In this document: positions 12,191 to 26,820 of the stretch, piece after piece
Numbering within the stretch: position 1 is the stretch's first letter
How the letters are laid out: each line of letters starts with the position of its first letter
Assembly: GCA_013398275.1 (NCBI GenBank)
Contig: VZSE01010760.1
Location: 1 to 64,000 of the forward strand
Reading direction: 5' to 3'
DNA from: Promerops cafer
Lineage: Eukaryota > Chordata > Aves > Passeriformes > Nectariniidae
Length of the DNA: 64,000 nucleotides
The notes under the pieces: model-generated
Databases searched by the model: none
Seen by the model: the letters and a program-made list of their open reading frames with translations, nothing else
Told to the model about the DNA's origin: nothing
Position numbers and translations under genes: made by a program

Positions 12191-15100
12191 TTGAGTTGTG
12201 AAGAAAAAATATGGGAATGTTCAAAAAGACACACAATAGAATTTAAGGATTTAATTAATTAATTTTCCGAGATATGTTGGTTAGCAATGGGTTTAAACCA
12301 GACCAGATGTGCTTTTCTCATGGCCCCAAACAAAAAACATAATCTCAGTTTCGATCACTGATTTACAGCCACCAAAAGTACCTAAATACAAGGTTATAGC
12401 ATACTGGATGCCCAGCTGGAAAACATGATTTTTAGAAGCAGAGCCAATAGCAATGTGAAAGTAAATCAGAAGAACTGGTCAGTGTTTTATAAAACTGGTG
12501 GTTGTTTCAGAACTTGTACAACATGTGAGTAGACCTGCACAATCTCTGGGTCTTATGTGACAGGAGGAAGAGATTGGGAAAGACGGGTGAATCTGAAGCC
12601 TTCCTTACAACCAGTGGCCAGAAAAGGAAGTTGCCCCTTTAGCAAGATCGTTTTTGCTCAGAATCAAATGTTTAAATGATGGACTGCTTTCTGAGATTTA
12701 TTCATTCTGCACTGGCACTGCATGTAAGTTGACATTTAAAATGCATTAACACAGTGCTACTTGATGTACTGTATTATGCAGCCTATCAGTTTTGAAATGG
12801 AGTTTAGCCTGTCAGCAAAATCCTCCTTGCTGTACTCAAATAAACTTAGTCAGCCTTGGATCAAGGTAGCTTAAGGGACCTACATAATTTTAATGACTCT
12901 GTCATGTTTTTCCTTTATTTTTTATTGAGTCTGTCATACTTGAGTTCTATAGGATCTTTCTCTATATGTGAACATACATTCTCATTTGTGTCCACAGGGC
13001 TAAAGTATTGGTACAAAATAAAATAACTTTAATTGCTATGCTTACTTGATGTCTTTACTTATATGATCTTCCTTTATGTCTTTTACTCTTCCTCCGTGCT
13101 TGATGACTAATTTTTTAGCACTTTGCAGCACACAGTGTTCAGTGATTTTTACCCCATGCAATCAGATATTCCAAAAAAAAAATCACAGATTTCAATGCTG
13201 CACCTCAATAAGCATTAGAAAAAACCCAGTTTTTCCTAATTGTTTTGTATAATTAGACTTCTTCAGACCGGGATAACTCCTGATGTGATCTTTGGTGAGA
13301 TCTGGTGATCAACCCAGTGATTACAATAGCAAGTTCAAGTACCATCATGTACAGAAAACTTCCCAGGAACAGTCTGTATCTTGTTATTATAATGACTGAT
13401 AAGAATTTTTACAGAACAACTTGCTTTTTGCAAGGAAAATTAAAATTCTTCACTGCCCAGGAATGAAGGACACCAAAGCCCACCTCTGAGGTATCTGCAT
13501 GATATGCTGCCCTTAAAGTCAGGGAGATCCTCTTCCTGTTCTTTGGTTGGCTCTTCTTGCTTCAGAGAACATATTTTTTTTTTTAGTAATTGAGAGTTTT
13601 TCTGGCTAGCGATTTGGATAATTGAGATGACTCTGTATATATTAATATTTACCAGGTTCTCATAGCAATCTTTCTTCCATGACTACTTCTGTATTTTTCC
13701 CCATTACTTATAAGGCATACATCACCAGTCTTTCACTGAGCAACATGACAGCTTCAAATCCTTCTGAGGCCCCACTGAATGAAAGGTTGTTATTCTTGTC
13801 AGTCTGTACAGGGCTTCCATTCTCTTCTCAAATGTGCAACCACTGCATGCCCCTGTCATATTTCTTACCTCTGCAGTGAAATTTCTTTCTCCCCATATTC
13901 TAGGGGTCAATTTTCTTAAGTGAACAGTGGCAATAAAAGGTTTCATTTGCATTTAGCCTAAGATATTTCTTTTGACTTCACAATCTTTTAGACTTCCATG
14001 ATTCACATATGTCAAGTTAATTCCTCTCTTTGTTCATCTAGTGTACTGTTTGTCTAGCCTTTGTAAACCCTCCTTAACTTTTCATCTCTGTGGTTGAATT
14101 CGTGTCCCTGACTTCAGAGCCACAGTGACATTTTACTGATAGCTCTGGGAAAGGGCCTCATGTGTGTCTTTGGCAGGAGAAATCATTTAAGAAATAAGTG
14201 TCTGCAGCTCATAGATCTTTATGAATGTCAGGTTTTGTTGGGGTAATATGAATGCAGTAAATGCAGTCACTTTGTATGTGTACCTCATTCCATGACATGT
14301 AAATTAAATAAGGCAAACATATTAGCTTTATTTTACTTGTGAACATTATTATATCTTTGCATGGCTGAGAGATCAGAGAAGTTCTGTTAAGACTCATGTA
14401 ATTATGGAAGAGATTTCTTAAACTTACTGTTCTTTTAAAGTGTTCATCAGATTGTTTGATATAATTTTGGTTTATTTCTTGCATTTAGGCTGAATAAACA
14501 TTTTCAATAATGTAGATAAATGGCAAATTCTTACTTGCAGCCTTAAAAAATATTAGCTTAATTTAGTTTGGATCTAATGTCTCCTGCACTAGAATCATGC
14601 AGTTTTAGCCTTGCTGCATGAACTTGTTTGCTTTCTACTTTAGGATATTCAATTTTCTCAAAAGTCCAGTGGTTTTAATAGTTCCTAATAAAAGATGACA
14701 GTTTGTATCACAAATGAAAAGATCATCCTCAAAAAATATGAGTGCAAATGAACAGGCAAAGGTTTGGCTCTCCTTTACAAGATATCACTAGTCTGATAAT
14801 TATTGCTGACGTAACTCATGGACAGAATCAAGTGCCATCTTCAAAAGTGTAGGTATTACATTTATGCATATATGAAATATTGCTAGAACTAGGACTAGAA
14901 GTATGAGAAGGGAAGGAATCATAGTACCCAATTTTAGACACTAGGAGTTAGCTATCAAGTAAAAACTGATCATTCTAGATTTCCTCTGTAGGGCAATTAA
15001 TTTTGCTTATCCTTAAGTCTTATTATGAGATGACCTTTAAGAAGTGCTTATTTCTTTTCAGTAAGTACAGAGGAAGCCTAGTTTGACTGAACACCCTTTA

Positions 15101-17120
15101 ATTAGGGCAGATGAATCTCATTATCTTAGCACTAGATGATACCAATGACTTCCAGTATTCAAAAGTAGTCCGCACTTAAACAGAAATATATGAGCTAGAA
15201 AAGAAAAATACTTTTAATCATGAAAACATCAGTTCTTCTAAATGAGATAAAGTTCTCCTTAGAAGAGAACAGTTCTCTGTAGCTCTCATGTTCTTACAAG
15301 GTTTGTTTCCTCCAGTACTGAAAAATCATCAACTTAAATTCTTCCAAACATATTTATGTCTCCCTGGGAGAGGCCCTTTCCAGCTGTGCTGGGGTGAGGT
15401 CATGCTCCCTGCAGAGCCGGGCTCTCTGCTCTTCACAGGAATCTCCCATTGCCCACATGGACTGTAGGCACCCTGCTACATCCCTGCATGCCTCATCCTC
15501 CACTGCAGATGGGTCTCCAAGCTGAGCATACACAGATGTTTGCTGGGAAAGCACAGCCTCCTCTCCCATCACTTTTTCTGAAGTGGTTTAACCTGACCCA
15601 GACAAAAACAGCTGGAGTAATCAGCCAGCCTTCCCCTCCACTGCCCAGTCTTTGAGCCCAGCTTACAACCTACAGCCTCAGACAAAGTAAACTATAGAAC
15701 TGCAAATTCTTTAAAATCTCACCAAAAAATGGTCTCCAAGAAGTTCACCTATAAGTTTCACAGAGAATTTCCCATCTCCATTTCATCATTTCCAGCTTAC
15801 CACTGACACAATTCTGATCAATATGGCTAATGCAGATAACCATAAATAAGGTTTTGTAATCATGTAAGAAGTGAAGGATAGAGCTGTACAGGCTGGAACT
15901 CCTGCTATTTGTCACCTTTATACTGTTGGGATGTGTGTGGAAAGAAACAGGGTATACTTCAGAGTTTTGGGGATTTTGAGAATTAAAACACTTAAAGTGA
16001 ACAGTACTTAAAATTTGATATGCCCTACTCACAATACGTATTGTTTTCTTTCTCCATCTGCTTATAGCTGCTCTGGCATAAGTCCTGAGGTGCCTGCCTC
16101 CTGCCTCCATTCCTTGGGGTCAGACCGTGTTATTTCAAAAATTCCATGTTCTGAAGTACCTAACAGAACTCACTCCTCAGCAGCAAGCAGAATGGTCAGG
16201 AAAAAAAAATCTTTTCTCTCCCATTTGGCTTGATGCCTGCTAATTTAAGCAGGTATATTAGATGTGAGCCATAGCACTGCCTTCCTTTTTTCTGCCCTGC
16301 TTATAAAGGACAAGTGAGCTGTCTCAGCTCTTCAACAAAACAACTGCAGGTGATAGTCATGAAAATCACCTTCCTTGGTGGATCAATTTTCTCTCCCTAT
16401 TCTTTCTCATTCTACAACCCTCCTAAACACTTGACAGTGTGTTGAGTGTTCATCTGTGGGTTGAGATTCCTAAAATTCTTGTCGAGCTCAGCATCTCTCA
16501 CCGGATCTAATGCTAAGTATTTGTCTGCCTCACATCCTGCATTACCTCTATCAAGCCTCCGCCCACTTTGATGCTTTCTTTGGGTATTTGAGATGGAACA
16601 GATGCAACAGATGATTTAGCTACTCTCTTGACTGTGTACTCAATGTATTAGTTTTGCTTTAGATGAGTGCACAAAATTTTAACAACTTCTTTGGGGAGAC
16701 TATTTAAAAGACAGATGTATTTCACAGTTAGGAAGACAGAATAGATAAAGTCTACTTTTTCATATTGTACAGGATCTAATTGTATACTACTTATGATTTT
16801 ACTGCTAATTTAAGTTCATATAAGAATATAGATGTCCCTTGACAATTTTGCTTGAGCTTTTTTATCCCTTGAAATTGCAGATACATATGAGGAAGTATAT
16901 TGAATTCTCAAAATCTTACATTCAAATAGTAACTAAAGACAATGGCTTCTATTTCCAAAAACAAGTAAACAGATCTGTTGTTTATCATACAGAATTGTTT
17001 AATAGTTGAATGACCCTTGCATCAAATCCTCTATTTCATTTTTGTGCAAGTACAGGAACCTAACGCTAGCAAGGGAAATAGTAATTAAGGAACATCTTAT
17101 GGAGAGACTTTTACCTTCTC

Positions 17121-17188
17121 TTAGTATTCTTTTTTCCTTGTGAAAGTCTGGCTTCTCCTTTTAATTTTATGCCTAAAAAGAATACTAA
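17121..17188. repeat. Inverted repeat, 14-bp arms
   Basis: ttagtattcttttt (17121-17134) and aaaaagaatactaa (17175-17188) are exact reverse complements separated by 40 bases. It may be a remnant of a small inverted-repeat element or chance in AT-rich DNA. Confidence 0.85.
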
Positions 17189-17777
17189 AATATTTCAACA
17201 CAAGACAGTAAACTGCCAGTACAGTGTGATAAAATTTATCTAGGAAGAGTTAAATTCATGACTAATAGTCCAAATAGCAATTATGTAGAAAGCAGGATTG
17301 CAACCAGCATTGTAAACTCAGAGAAATCAGTACTGCACACACAAAAATCAGTTTAACTATACCAGATAAAATGTTTCTTTGAAGTTTTCCAGGTGGCTCG
17401 GTGTCTTCTTCAAACACAGAAGCTGATTTTTGTTGACAGAAATAGGTACTTTGCTGTGAAATGTGTTCAGATTTTAATGTGGCAATGGTACATTTAACCT
17501 GGAGCAAATATGTGAAAATGTCATCCAGGACAAAATTTGACAATTACTTTCCAAGCAGAACAAAATGCACTTTTTGCCTGTAACGTTTCTGAAAGCTGTA
17601 AACTGTGGTTCCTCATGGTCTTACAATGGGAGCTAAATAAACAACTATCAAAACCACAGTAAAATAACCATATCCAAAGTGGAAAATAATTTTAACATTT
17701 TTGTTTGCTAATAATTTTCCAGTCACAGATATAGGGATTGGTAAATAAAATTTGCAATAACTTATATAAATGAAGAA

Positions 17778-17816
17778 AAATTGTGAGCTGACTACTGATT
17801 ATACAGCTCACAATTT
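17778..17816. repeat. Hairpin, 13-bp perfect stem
   Basis: aaattgtgagctg (17778-17790) pairs exactly with cagctcacaattt (17804-17816) around a 13-base loop. The stem is too short for a typical microRNA precursor, with only weak extension outward. Confidence 0.9.
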
Positions 17817-20800
17817 GTCACTTACCCAGAAATATGCCTACAGTTCTGATAAGTGGCATTTAATCTAGAATTTCCACAAATTCTGCATGTGTATTTCTCC
17901 TGCATTTTTTCCATTGAAGAAACTGGAACTGCACAAAATGATGTAAACTCTACTGGAATTTATGAAGATCTTTCCTCCAAGGTGACGAATTAGAATTAGA
18001 GTTTGGTCCTACATGTTTTTTTTCACCTTATAGAGATGCATGTGTCTTTCTACTTGCTCCAGGGAGAGATTAGGTTGACTGAGGCCTCAGCTGCACTTTT
18101 TTATTTTGGACTGCAAAAGGATTTGTTTAATTTCCATTCAATACTATTGCAATTATATCCTCTGCAATGTCAGAACATCCTGTCCAGAGTTTGAGGTCCC
18201 AGACACATAAAATTAGTCAGAAAGTAGCTAAGCTGGCCACCAGAGATGATTTCCAGAGTATCTATTGAGCACCTGAAATCAACCATATAGATGGGAAGTA
18301 AGCCTTGGATTTTCCAGAGCCTGCTCTTTTGTTGAGAAATAAAGTAGCCAGGGCTCATTTACACAGTTCACCCAACCAAACTTAGGCTTATTTCTTACTT
18401 ATGCTATATGAAAGTTCAATGTCTATTGATGCTTTTTTCTGCGTTATGAATTTCATCTCTGTAACTTTGTGTGGGAAATCTAGAAAGTAAAAAGACCCCA
18501 GAAGGTAGAGAAAAGCTGGGAATCCAAAAACCCTGCTGTGTGAATCAGGAAGCTTCCTAGTTTTGGTGGATACAGTTATATCTGCAACAAGGCTAAAAGA
18601 ACAATGACTGATTTTATACGGTAAATAAAGTCAGGATGTGAAAGTCTAGATGTATGCTTTGCAGAGATAGGAGAAAGTTTTAAGTTTAATAATGGATTAT
18701 TGTGTATTGTTTCTTAGGATGTACAAGAAGCCTTTTGTCAAAAATAATCCCATGTGTACTCTTCTATGATTTGCTGAAGTAAAATGTCTGTTATGCTTTT
18801 GCATTATGCTATTGGCTAAGTAAATTCATTGAAAAGGCTCTGTAATGAGGCTAAACTTGGTTCTGCTAGTGTGCATGGAGTTTGTCATCTCCTGTATGGC
18901 TTTGGACTGTATGAGACAAAGATGACAATGAAAAGTCCTAAGTCTGCATTATCTAGCAGTCCCCATCCTGTTTGTAGACATGGAACAAAGCGGCAACTAT
19001 GTGTCATAGTACATAGGGAGATGGAAAGGCCTAAATTCTGTTGTGAAATGGAAAGTCAAAGTTCTTTTTCCCCAGCAGTCCAACATAATTTAACAGTCGA
19101 TCAGTTATAAGATGAAAAAAGCTATCTTGTCTAAGATGCCCACATTTCCATAATTCAACATTTTCAGTAGTGTGAGCTGTTGTGCAAATCTGAAGAGCAA
19201 GAGTCCACTTGCTCACTAAGGTGTAATATTGGTGCTGTAAGGATTCCTTTGCCATGTGATAGCTCTGTATGCATTGCATAGGTGTTGACATTGTAAAGCA
19301 TGCTGTCATTTATTCTCAGTCATTTTCCTCTTTTTGTTTTTTTTCACTGCTGAAACCTGTAACAGCTGTGGAGTATGTCCTAACATCAGTGCATGAAATT
19401 GTCTGCTAGTTATACATACAGAGTGTTCAGAATGAGTACATTGGTAATCTTTTCTGTTATTTGGTACCTTTGATTGAAGGCACTAACCACTATTAAGTAT
19501 TCAATACTCACGGCAAATACATCCATAATTCAGCATTATTCCATCTGCTTAAAACTACTGCATATATTTGTAGTATCTTAAATTCTATTACTGCCTCTGT
19601 TCCATGGAAGAACAGATTTTCTCTTAATCCCGAGACTGTGTGGTATTAAGAAGATGTTAGTGGTGAGAATAACTTTATTAAACCTACCAAGTTATGAACA
19701 GAGTTTTATATATCCATAATGGAGCCTCTTATTTTAATCATCTACCTCCACACTAATTTCTATGTATCAATCTTACAATTCTAAAGAATCCAAAAGGTAT
19801 TGCAAGGACCAGGAAAAAGCCCACAAAAACCCACACAGGGTTATAAAGCATAACTTTTTAGGAGGTCACATCCAAGTCGTGAAGTTGTACAGCAGCAGCA
19901 GAAATATGCATGGGTACATTGGGAGGAAGCTGAACTTTGTGAACAGTGCAGCTCCATCCCACTGTTCTCTCCCAGCTTTGCTGATGCTGCTGTCCTGAAG
20001 TGACCAAATGCCATTTCTGATGTTTGAGTTAGGGCCCTGAGTACATCTTCCTCACCTGCCAGTGCAATCCCCTTCCCGTGGAATGTGGTGGAAGGTGCCC
20101 CCATCATCCTGCCCTGCTGCCTGGCTGGGGTTAATGAGTCCTGACCTGCTGGCTGCCTCCCTAAGGTTACTAAGAGAACAAGTCTTCAAAAACAAATGGC
20201 AGCAACATCTTATTGAGGTTATGAGATTATGAGATTAGTCCTGATCTAAAGGAAAAATTTCAGAGCATGGCACATTGAAATGAGTTTTCAAATAGTCACC
20301 AACAGCCTTCTAGGTGATTTGGTATTCCTTCTTCTTGGAAAGTAAGTCAGTATCCTTTTTCATTCATAAAATTATCTTTTTCTATATTCCAAGTAGTAGA
20401 TGGGTCACATCAGGTGTGGAAGCAAATGCTCTAAGATCTGAGTTAGCTGTCTGATCTTGCTAAGAAGGTAACACACAGGAACATGACACCAATTGATTTT
20501 AGATAGCTCATTTTTTAATGCTATCTATGACAACTCACATCTGAAGTTTCCCATTTTAAATTTTGAAGACGTGTAATCCCAGAGAAAGCTTTATTCAATC
20601 ATTGTGCTTTTAGATGAACAATGTGCACTCTTTTCCCTGAAGTTTAATGCAATACAATTTTGTTTTCATGTATTTCTGCTTCACCAGTGTGTTCCATTAA
20701 GGCATTTTCAGAATCATAAATCAGAATACCTCTACAACACTGTGCATGTACTCCTTAATAAAATCTGGGAATGTCTATGTGGGGATTTTTTTGTTGTTTC

Positions 20801-21908
20801 TTTTTTAATCAGTATGTTCTGACTTTTTTTTCTGAGTGAGCCTGTTGCAAAATTCCTTGAAGACTGATATTTGTAACACTGAAATCTTGGCAGTTGTCTC
20901 ATACTGCTGCATATTTTTTAGTGATTAGGGTGCTGGTTCAGCAATGTCTACCCCATGGAAGACATAAATAAACTACAGTGATGCCATAAGGCTTTGATAC
21001 TCTGTACTTTTCAACATGACAGGCTGACTTAGTATTATTACTTGGAACTCTGCATTCATAATTTTATATTTGCACTGTCAGAACATGAAATGTGACTTTG
21101 GTGAAAAGCTGAAATCTTATTTTTCAAATTATTAGTTGCCTTTGGTGAAATTTAGCCTTATTGCCACACTTACAGATGATGATTCTTTAGTATATTTAAA
21201 AAATCTTTGTAGTAGAAACAAAAATGAATCATGGCAATTAAAATCCTTTTCCAGTTACAACAAATCTTTCATATATTCTTCTCTAAAGTAATGTTTTAAA
21301 TTCATAATATGTTAAAAATTAAGTCCTGAAAGCATATTCAAAAACATTTAAAAAATGCTTTCACTTTTCACCTGTAATTGAGTCATCAATATTAGCAACC
21401 AGGTATGAAACTAATTTGGCTTATTGCATTAATCATCCTCATATCTTAATTATTGATTAGCACTGTTACTGACAGTGAAAGGTTCCCTTTGAAATGTAAT
21501 TACTGCATTGTAACACCATGCTATGACTGTCTCCAAAATTATCTGTGCCACAAATTTTCTTTATAATTAAAATAATATGTTTAAATTTGCATCTGGGCAG
21601 TCAGGCAACTATCTTCATACTATATTCATATGTATTAAAGGATAATTTGTAACAGATGAGGGAATTAAGCATCATGATATGGCTTATTTCTCTAGAAAAT
21701 TAACTCAGTAGCCAAATGAATGTCTCATGGCTTTTGCCACCTGCTTATCTTCTTTCATTGTCTGTATATGTCTTGAAAAGATCAGGTTTATTGGATTAAA
21801 ATACAGTGTCCCTGGGAAATAAAAATTAAAAAAAAATTTAGCAACACTGTTAGCACCTTACGCTAAGTCAATCATAACATGATGAAAATAAATTAATGTC
21901 TACATTAA

Positions 21909-21955
21909 GTTATATATATGCTATTATATATTATATATTATTGATCTTATATTAG
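21909..21955. repeat. AT-rich low-complexity tract
   Basis: Runs of alternating TA with 'ttatatattatatatta' repeats. Confidence 0.8.
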
Positions 21956-22782
21956 ATTTTAATAGATTGTAGAATGTGTAAGTTTGGCCAAAGCCCTACT
22001 TCTAGTCTTGAAGAAGATTGTTTTCTATGTGTTGAGTTTGAAGAGACATGATGCAAAATGTTTATGTTTTTAACAAGCTTGAGTGATCACTGCTTAGTAG
22101 CCAAAATTCTCTGCATGCTCACGAAAACTATTTTTGAGCTACTGCAATGGACTCTAAGGAACATCAGCTTGTTTGTCAAGCATAGCAGCAGTTTATTTTT
22201 TATCAGCTGGGTATTGGGTAAAGCTGAATATTTGGGTAAATATTCCCAAAATTGCTCATATTGTGTCTGGTCGTCTGTACTATTGAAATGAATCAGTTTA
22301 CCTTGTCTGCATTCCTTTATTTAAACCATCAACCTAATTCACTTTGTGTTGTATTATCCATACCATAATGGATTTAGGGAAGCTACTGTGAAGATACAGT
22401 GTCAAGTCCACTCCCCGATAAGCAATCCAAGTGTAACAAGAGGAAGTCAGAGACCTTGGCTGGAACTGAGTCAGTTATGAAGCCCAGAATGCAGGTTGGA
22501 ATGTACCTAAATTTGACTAGAACAAGAGGAAACCTGTGGTTGTGAAAAACACATTTAGTAAGCAGTGAGAAGCAAGTGGGATAAGAATGGCTACTGGGGG
22601 GCAGGAGAGAGCTTGTATTGTCAAGGACTCTGTGTTGTGTTGAAGACTGTTAGGAAATGAGCAAGCCAGTGTGTAAGCATGGGAAGGATCAGTCACTGGG
22701 GCAGGCTGAGATGTCAGGGAATGTTTGGCTCTCATGACTGGAAGTGCAGTCACAAGGGGTTGTTGTAAGTCAGACAAGGTAA

Positions 22783-22804
22783 TTTTTTTGTTGTTGTTGT
22801 TGTT
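22783..22804. repeat. T-run plus (TTG)n microsatellite
   Basis: Seven T residues are followed by five or so TTG/TGT units. A polypurine/polypyrimidine bias is visible on either side but no element tail. Confidence 0.85.
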
Positions 22805-23710
22805 TATTTTCTCCTTATAAAACATGTTTCCACTCTTTCTTATTTATGTTGCTTTTCATGACTTTCTTCTTTATCGAAGTAGTCAATAATTATTACTGAT
22901 AGAAGTAGTTTGGGGATAATCAGTGTGTAGAAAGTATCTGTCTTAATCAGAAAATTTTGTTACCCTTTTCTTGCAGCACTTACTCTTTTTCACTCTGTGT
23001 GTCTTCTGTTTTGTGTCATCCTTAACATCTGGAAATTTCTAAATACATAAAAATACTTTTTTCTGTAGTTTTACTGTTAGTAGACTAGCATCTCCACTTC
23101 TGAGGATAAATTAATCACATTTTACTGTAGTGATATTTCATATTTTGAAAATCAGAGAGGCAGATGTCAGCAAAGTAGTTTTAGGTCCAGTTTCTTTTGA
23201 GAAGTAGGGAATTATGAGATCCAACCAAAGATATTAAACTGAGACTTACATCTTGTTTTGTAGTCACTTGCAAAAATCTTGTCCTTTTCCTTCTCTCCGA
23301 GTATTCCCCTCAAATTACTGAACTTCTTTTTAAATAAAAAAAAAGTTAGCTACATGAAGTAGTTTCATAAAAGGCCTCTGCTTTGGGTAACCCTATTCCA
23401 ACTCAGACAGTGTTACAGATCCAAACTTCCAAACAATGTACATTCTTACCTGGCAAAACAGGTGAATAAAGAGATCTTTGAATTTCTGCAGCTGCTCCAG
23501 GTCTCAGGCATCATGTCATCCTTCATCCTGAAACGTAATTACTTTTATGCAACTTCCCTGTGTGATTTAAAAGCTGTGCAATGTTTATAGAGTGTCATTT
23601 GTAGCCCAAATACTGATAATCAGCCCAGGGTGCCAGCTGACAAACTGTGTTTGTGGTGCTCTGGTGAGCAGGGATTTTTCTGTCCAACTATAAGAGCAAA
23701 GAAAATCACA

Positions 23711-24040
23711 AAATCATAGAATCACAGAATGGCTTGGGATGGAAAGGACCTTAAAGATCATTCAGATCCAACCCCCCTGCCATGGACATTCTACTAAACT
23801 ATGTTGCTCAGAGCTCCATCCTTGAACACTTCCTGGGATGGGGCATTCACAACTTCTCCAGACAATCTGTTCCAATGTCTCACCACCCTCACAGCCATGG
23901 ATTTTTTTTCTAATATGCAATCTAAAAGTAGCAGTCTAAAGGTACCCTTTTTCAATTGGAAGCCATTCCCCCTTGTCGTATCAGTATATGCCCTTGTCAA
24001 ATGTCCCTCTCCAGCTTTGTTATAGGGCCCCTTTAGGTCA
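23711..24040 (-). mobile_element. CR1 LINE 3'-end fragment
   Basis: The plus strand shows the reverse complement of the CR1 3' region in the expected order: 'aaatcatagaatcacagaat', 'aaaggaccttaaagatcatt', 'cttcctgggatggggcattc', 'ccaatgtctcaccaccctca', 'aagccattcccccttgtcg' and 'tccctctccagctttgtta'. The element's sense strand is minus. It ends near 'ggcccctttaggtcaaat', so about 330 bp remain. A deletion near 23787 removes part of the usual 'gggcagggacacctcccact' block. Confidence 0.95.
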
Positions 24041-25194
24041 AATAAACTACATGGCTCATCTCTAACACTTCCTTAACCTGTCCCCTTGGGTTACAGAAGA
24101 GAGCTGTGTAGATTCCATGGAGCTGATAGAATAGATTTTAAAACTAACGAGTATTTTTCAGATTTTTTGAGGTTTCATGCATTTCTTAAGAATAAAGTGA
24201 TCTTCAATACTTTGAATAGATACTAATTTTATTTATCAGAGCTTAAATTTATAGCAATGTTTTCATGAGTGTGGGCCTACATTGAAATGAAGTGCAAAAA
24301 TTAATCAGAAGAAATAGAAGCCTTTTTTGAATATCACTTTCAGGTCCTACAAACTTAAAATGCCTATTCTGTGAACATATTTTTTTCCTTTAGAGGGGTC
24401 TCTGAGTCTGGTTTCTGTAAAATGTATCATTTCAATTCTGTTACTAAAATAGTTGCAGTGATAGACATTCAAAAACCAATAGTTGCTAAGTTACTTCATT
24501 CATAGTATTAGGTGCTTTCAAGCACTATAGCTGCAAATTATAATATTCAAAGTACATATGCAATTGATCATTTACTTGTTGCATAACTCATTCTCAGTTA
24601 TTTTCCATTGCTATTGCTGATAGGGATCTTTAGAAGGATGATTAATGTGTTCTAGATAGCATGCTAAAGCCACAAGATTTGCAGCTGCACACTTGCCAAA
24701 AGAGAGAAAATACTTCTGCTCTGTAGTGCATGTAATTAAGCATCCAGCTGTTGAAAATGTTATAAAATAATGAAGCATAATTGGAGAACTTTTAAACAGG
24801 ATTTCGGCTCTGTCTCATAGCAGCTGGTACAAATGGAAAAGCCTAGTAAACAAAAAGTGGCATTTCTCCTTCCAGTCATGATTGAACAAGAAATTGATAT
24901 ATGCATACCCCTAAAAAAAGAAAATTCAACAGAGTAACAGAAGTAAATAAAAGTGGGGAAGAGATCATCAGAACTATTGACTGTGAATAAATCACTAGAA
25001 GCACATACAGATAATGAAAGAAGTAATTTCCTATTATATCACCTGCTAAGCAATGGCTTACCAACAGCAAACCTTCCAGAGAATAATGTGTCATTTTCTT
25101 GAATGCACAGAAATGAATGGCAAACAAAGTACAGCTCCAAATAATTACTTTTTGAAAGCCTCTTTGTACTTTTGCAAGAGGCAACAACAGCATA

Positions 25195-25220
25195 GATTTA
25201 CACCTCTGCTGGTGTAAATC
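25195..25220. repeat. Hairpin, 10-bp perfect stem
   Basis: gatttacacc (25195-25204) and ggtgtaaatc (25211-25220) are exact reverse complements with a 6-base loop. Confidence 0.85.
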
Positions 25221-26820
25221 AGTGTATCTCCAAGGAAGTCACCAACATGGTGCTCATATTTATTTGGTAAGACTTCAGCTCAAAGGAGGGAAAGTGAAAT
25301 CAAAGAGCAATCCTTATTCATATGCACAGTTCCACAAATACCAAATACACACTGATATAGCTGTGCTATTAACCTTGTGAATGCAAGAAAGGGCCAGTAT
25401 ATGGAAAACAGGACACTGTTAACCTTTCTCTTGAGCAGCCTACAAAATGATACCTGCTCTGAGCAGGCCAAAGGATGGAATGGATCATCTGTGTCACTGA
25501 ATCTGTTTCAAGTAATTGCATCATATAAAGTCCTATGTAACACATATATAATGATTTGTTTCCTAAAGCAGGTACACTCCATGTTCAAAGTATTTATAAA
25601 TTTTCTATATTACTTCAGTTAGAAAGCTGTCCCAGCACTGTACTTTTGCAAAGCTTAGATGAAAACCTCTCATTTAACTATGTATTTATTTGTGATTACT
25701 ATACTTACATGTATTGTACCAGTGGGAATGGTTTCATGGGACCTCAAATCGCACAAAAAAAGCTACTCCTGTCCATGCAGTTTAGATTGAAAATTATTGT
25801 TTATCATAGTAATATTAGAAGGAATTGTGATCTAACTGGTCACAAATAGAAATCACTAGAGCACTGGAGACCATCTTCACAGATAAAACCTAGGGAGAAT
25901 GGTTTATATGATAGTTTTTGAATATATTTCACTATATCTAGATTTGACATGATTGCAGTACCTGCTTTCATCCATATATTTCTTTCATCCACCCATGTTT
26001 TAGTAGGATGACACTACCTTTCTTCATAAAGCAAGATTTCTAGAATGATGCAATCCCCTTGCTTTTGTTAAAGGCAAAATCCAGGGCTGGATAGGTAATC
26101 TGCCTGAACACCCAGAAGCACTGTTCTAGCTTTGTAGTCTGACATATTGCTGGCAGTTTTCACAGTTCTTTAATCATTTCTCTCTAAGTCCTGATATTCA
26201 TGTAAGTAAGAATGGGATTTATTTAACTATTAGCATTTCTGCCTGCTAGCTTTCTTCATACTTTTCCAAATCTCTCAAAAGCTGTTTAGCAGCTTTATAA
26301 ATTGTGCTTGGCAAGGCAAAATTTTAGCAGTAGATTGTTTGCTTTTTTTGAATTTTCCTGACTTTCTTAACCTCCATCTTCTGTGAAAAACAGACATATT
26401 AAGTACATTGAACATTACTAGACAATTCAGTTTCAAATTGTATTTAATATTCTTGTGGTTTTCAATAAGAACTTTTATTTTTCATTCTGCTTTACTTTTT
26501 TCTATCATAGCAAGAATGTAGCATATTTCTGGATCTGAAGTTTCTGTGCCAGTAATACTCAAATGATCATACTTTAGACAGTGCTTCATATAGTGTAATT
26601 GTTTTAAAGCAAATGCTGTACATTCTAAGTGGGAGAGGGCTTGAAAAGGGATATAAAATATGTAATTTCTGCCATATTTGAAAGAATAACATTAATCTTT
26701 CCTTTGAAGCACATGCTTTTGTTAATACGAAACCTTTCTCAGTGAGGATTTGCATGTGTGAGTAGTCAGTTGGTAGCTAACATAGCAAATATACTCTGAC
26801 TGAGGATAAAACTAGTAGTA

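Larger units (their letters stand above)
12191..23710. other. Gene-free AT-rich block with scattered hairpins and simple repeats
   Basis: No transposon or gene is recognised in 11.5 kb. Two notable inverted repeats (17121-17188, 17778-17816) and two simple repeats (21909-21955, 22783-22804) are listed separately. A GC-richer patch at about 15358-15660 has no identity I can support. The stretch 21360-21545 is rich in ATTA and TAAT motifs. Confidence 0.5.

Noticed and set aside
11540..12260. Possible target-site duplication 'tagaa' flanking the GC-rich LTR (near 11543 and 12237)
   Set aside because: The positions do not abut plausible TG/CA termini, and a 5-base match in AT-rich DNA is weak evidence.
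15358..15660. GC-richer patch that might be an LTR or CpG island
   Set aside because: CpG dinucleotides are few, no TG/CA termini or polyadenylation signal could be placed, and no repeat phrase was recognised.
24876..25193. 105-codon hydrophobic minus frame resembling a membrane protein
   Set aside because: Overlaps a perfect hairpin at its start and has the composition expected from AT-rich DNA. No family match known to me.
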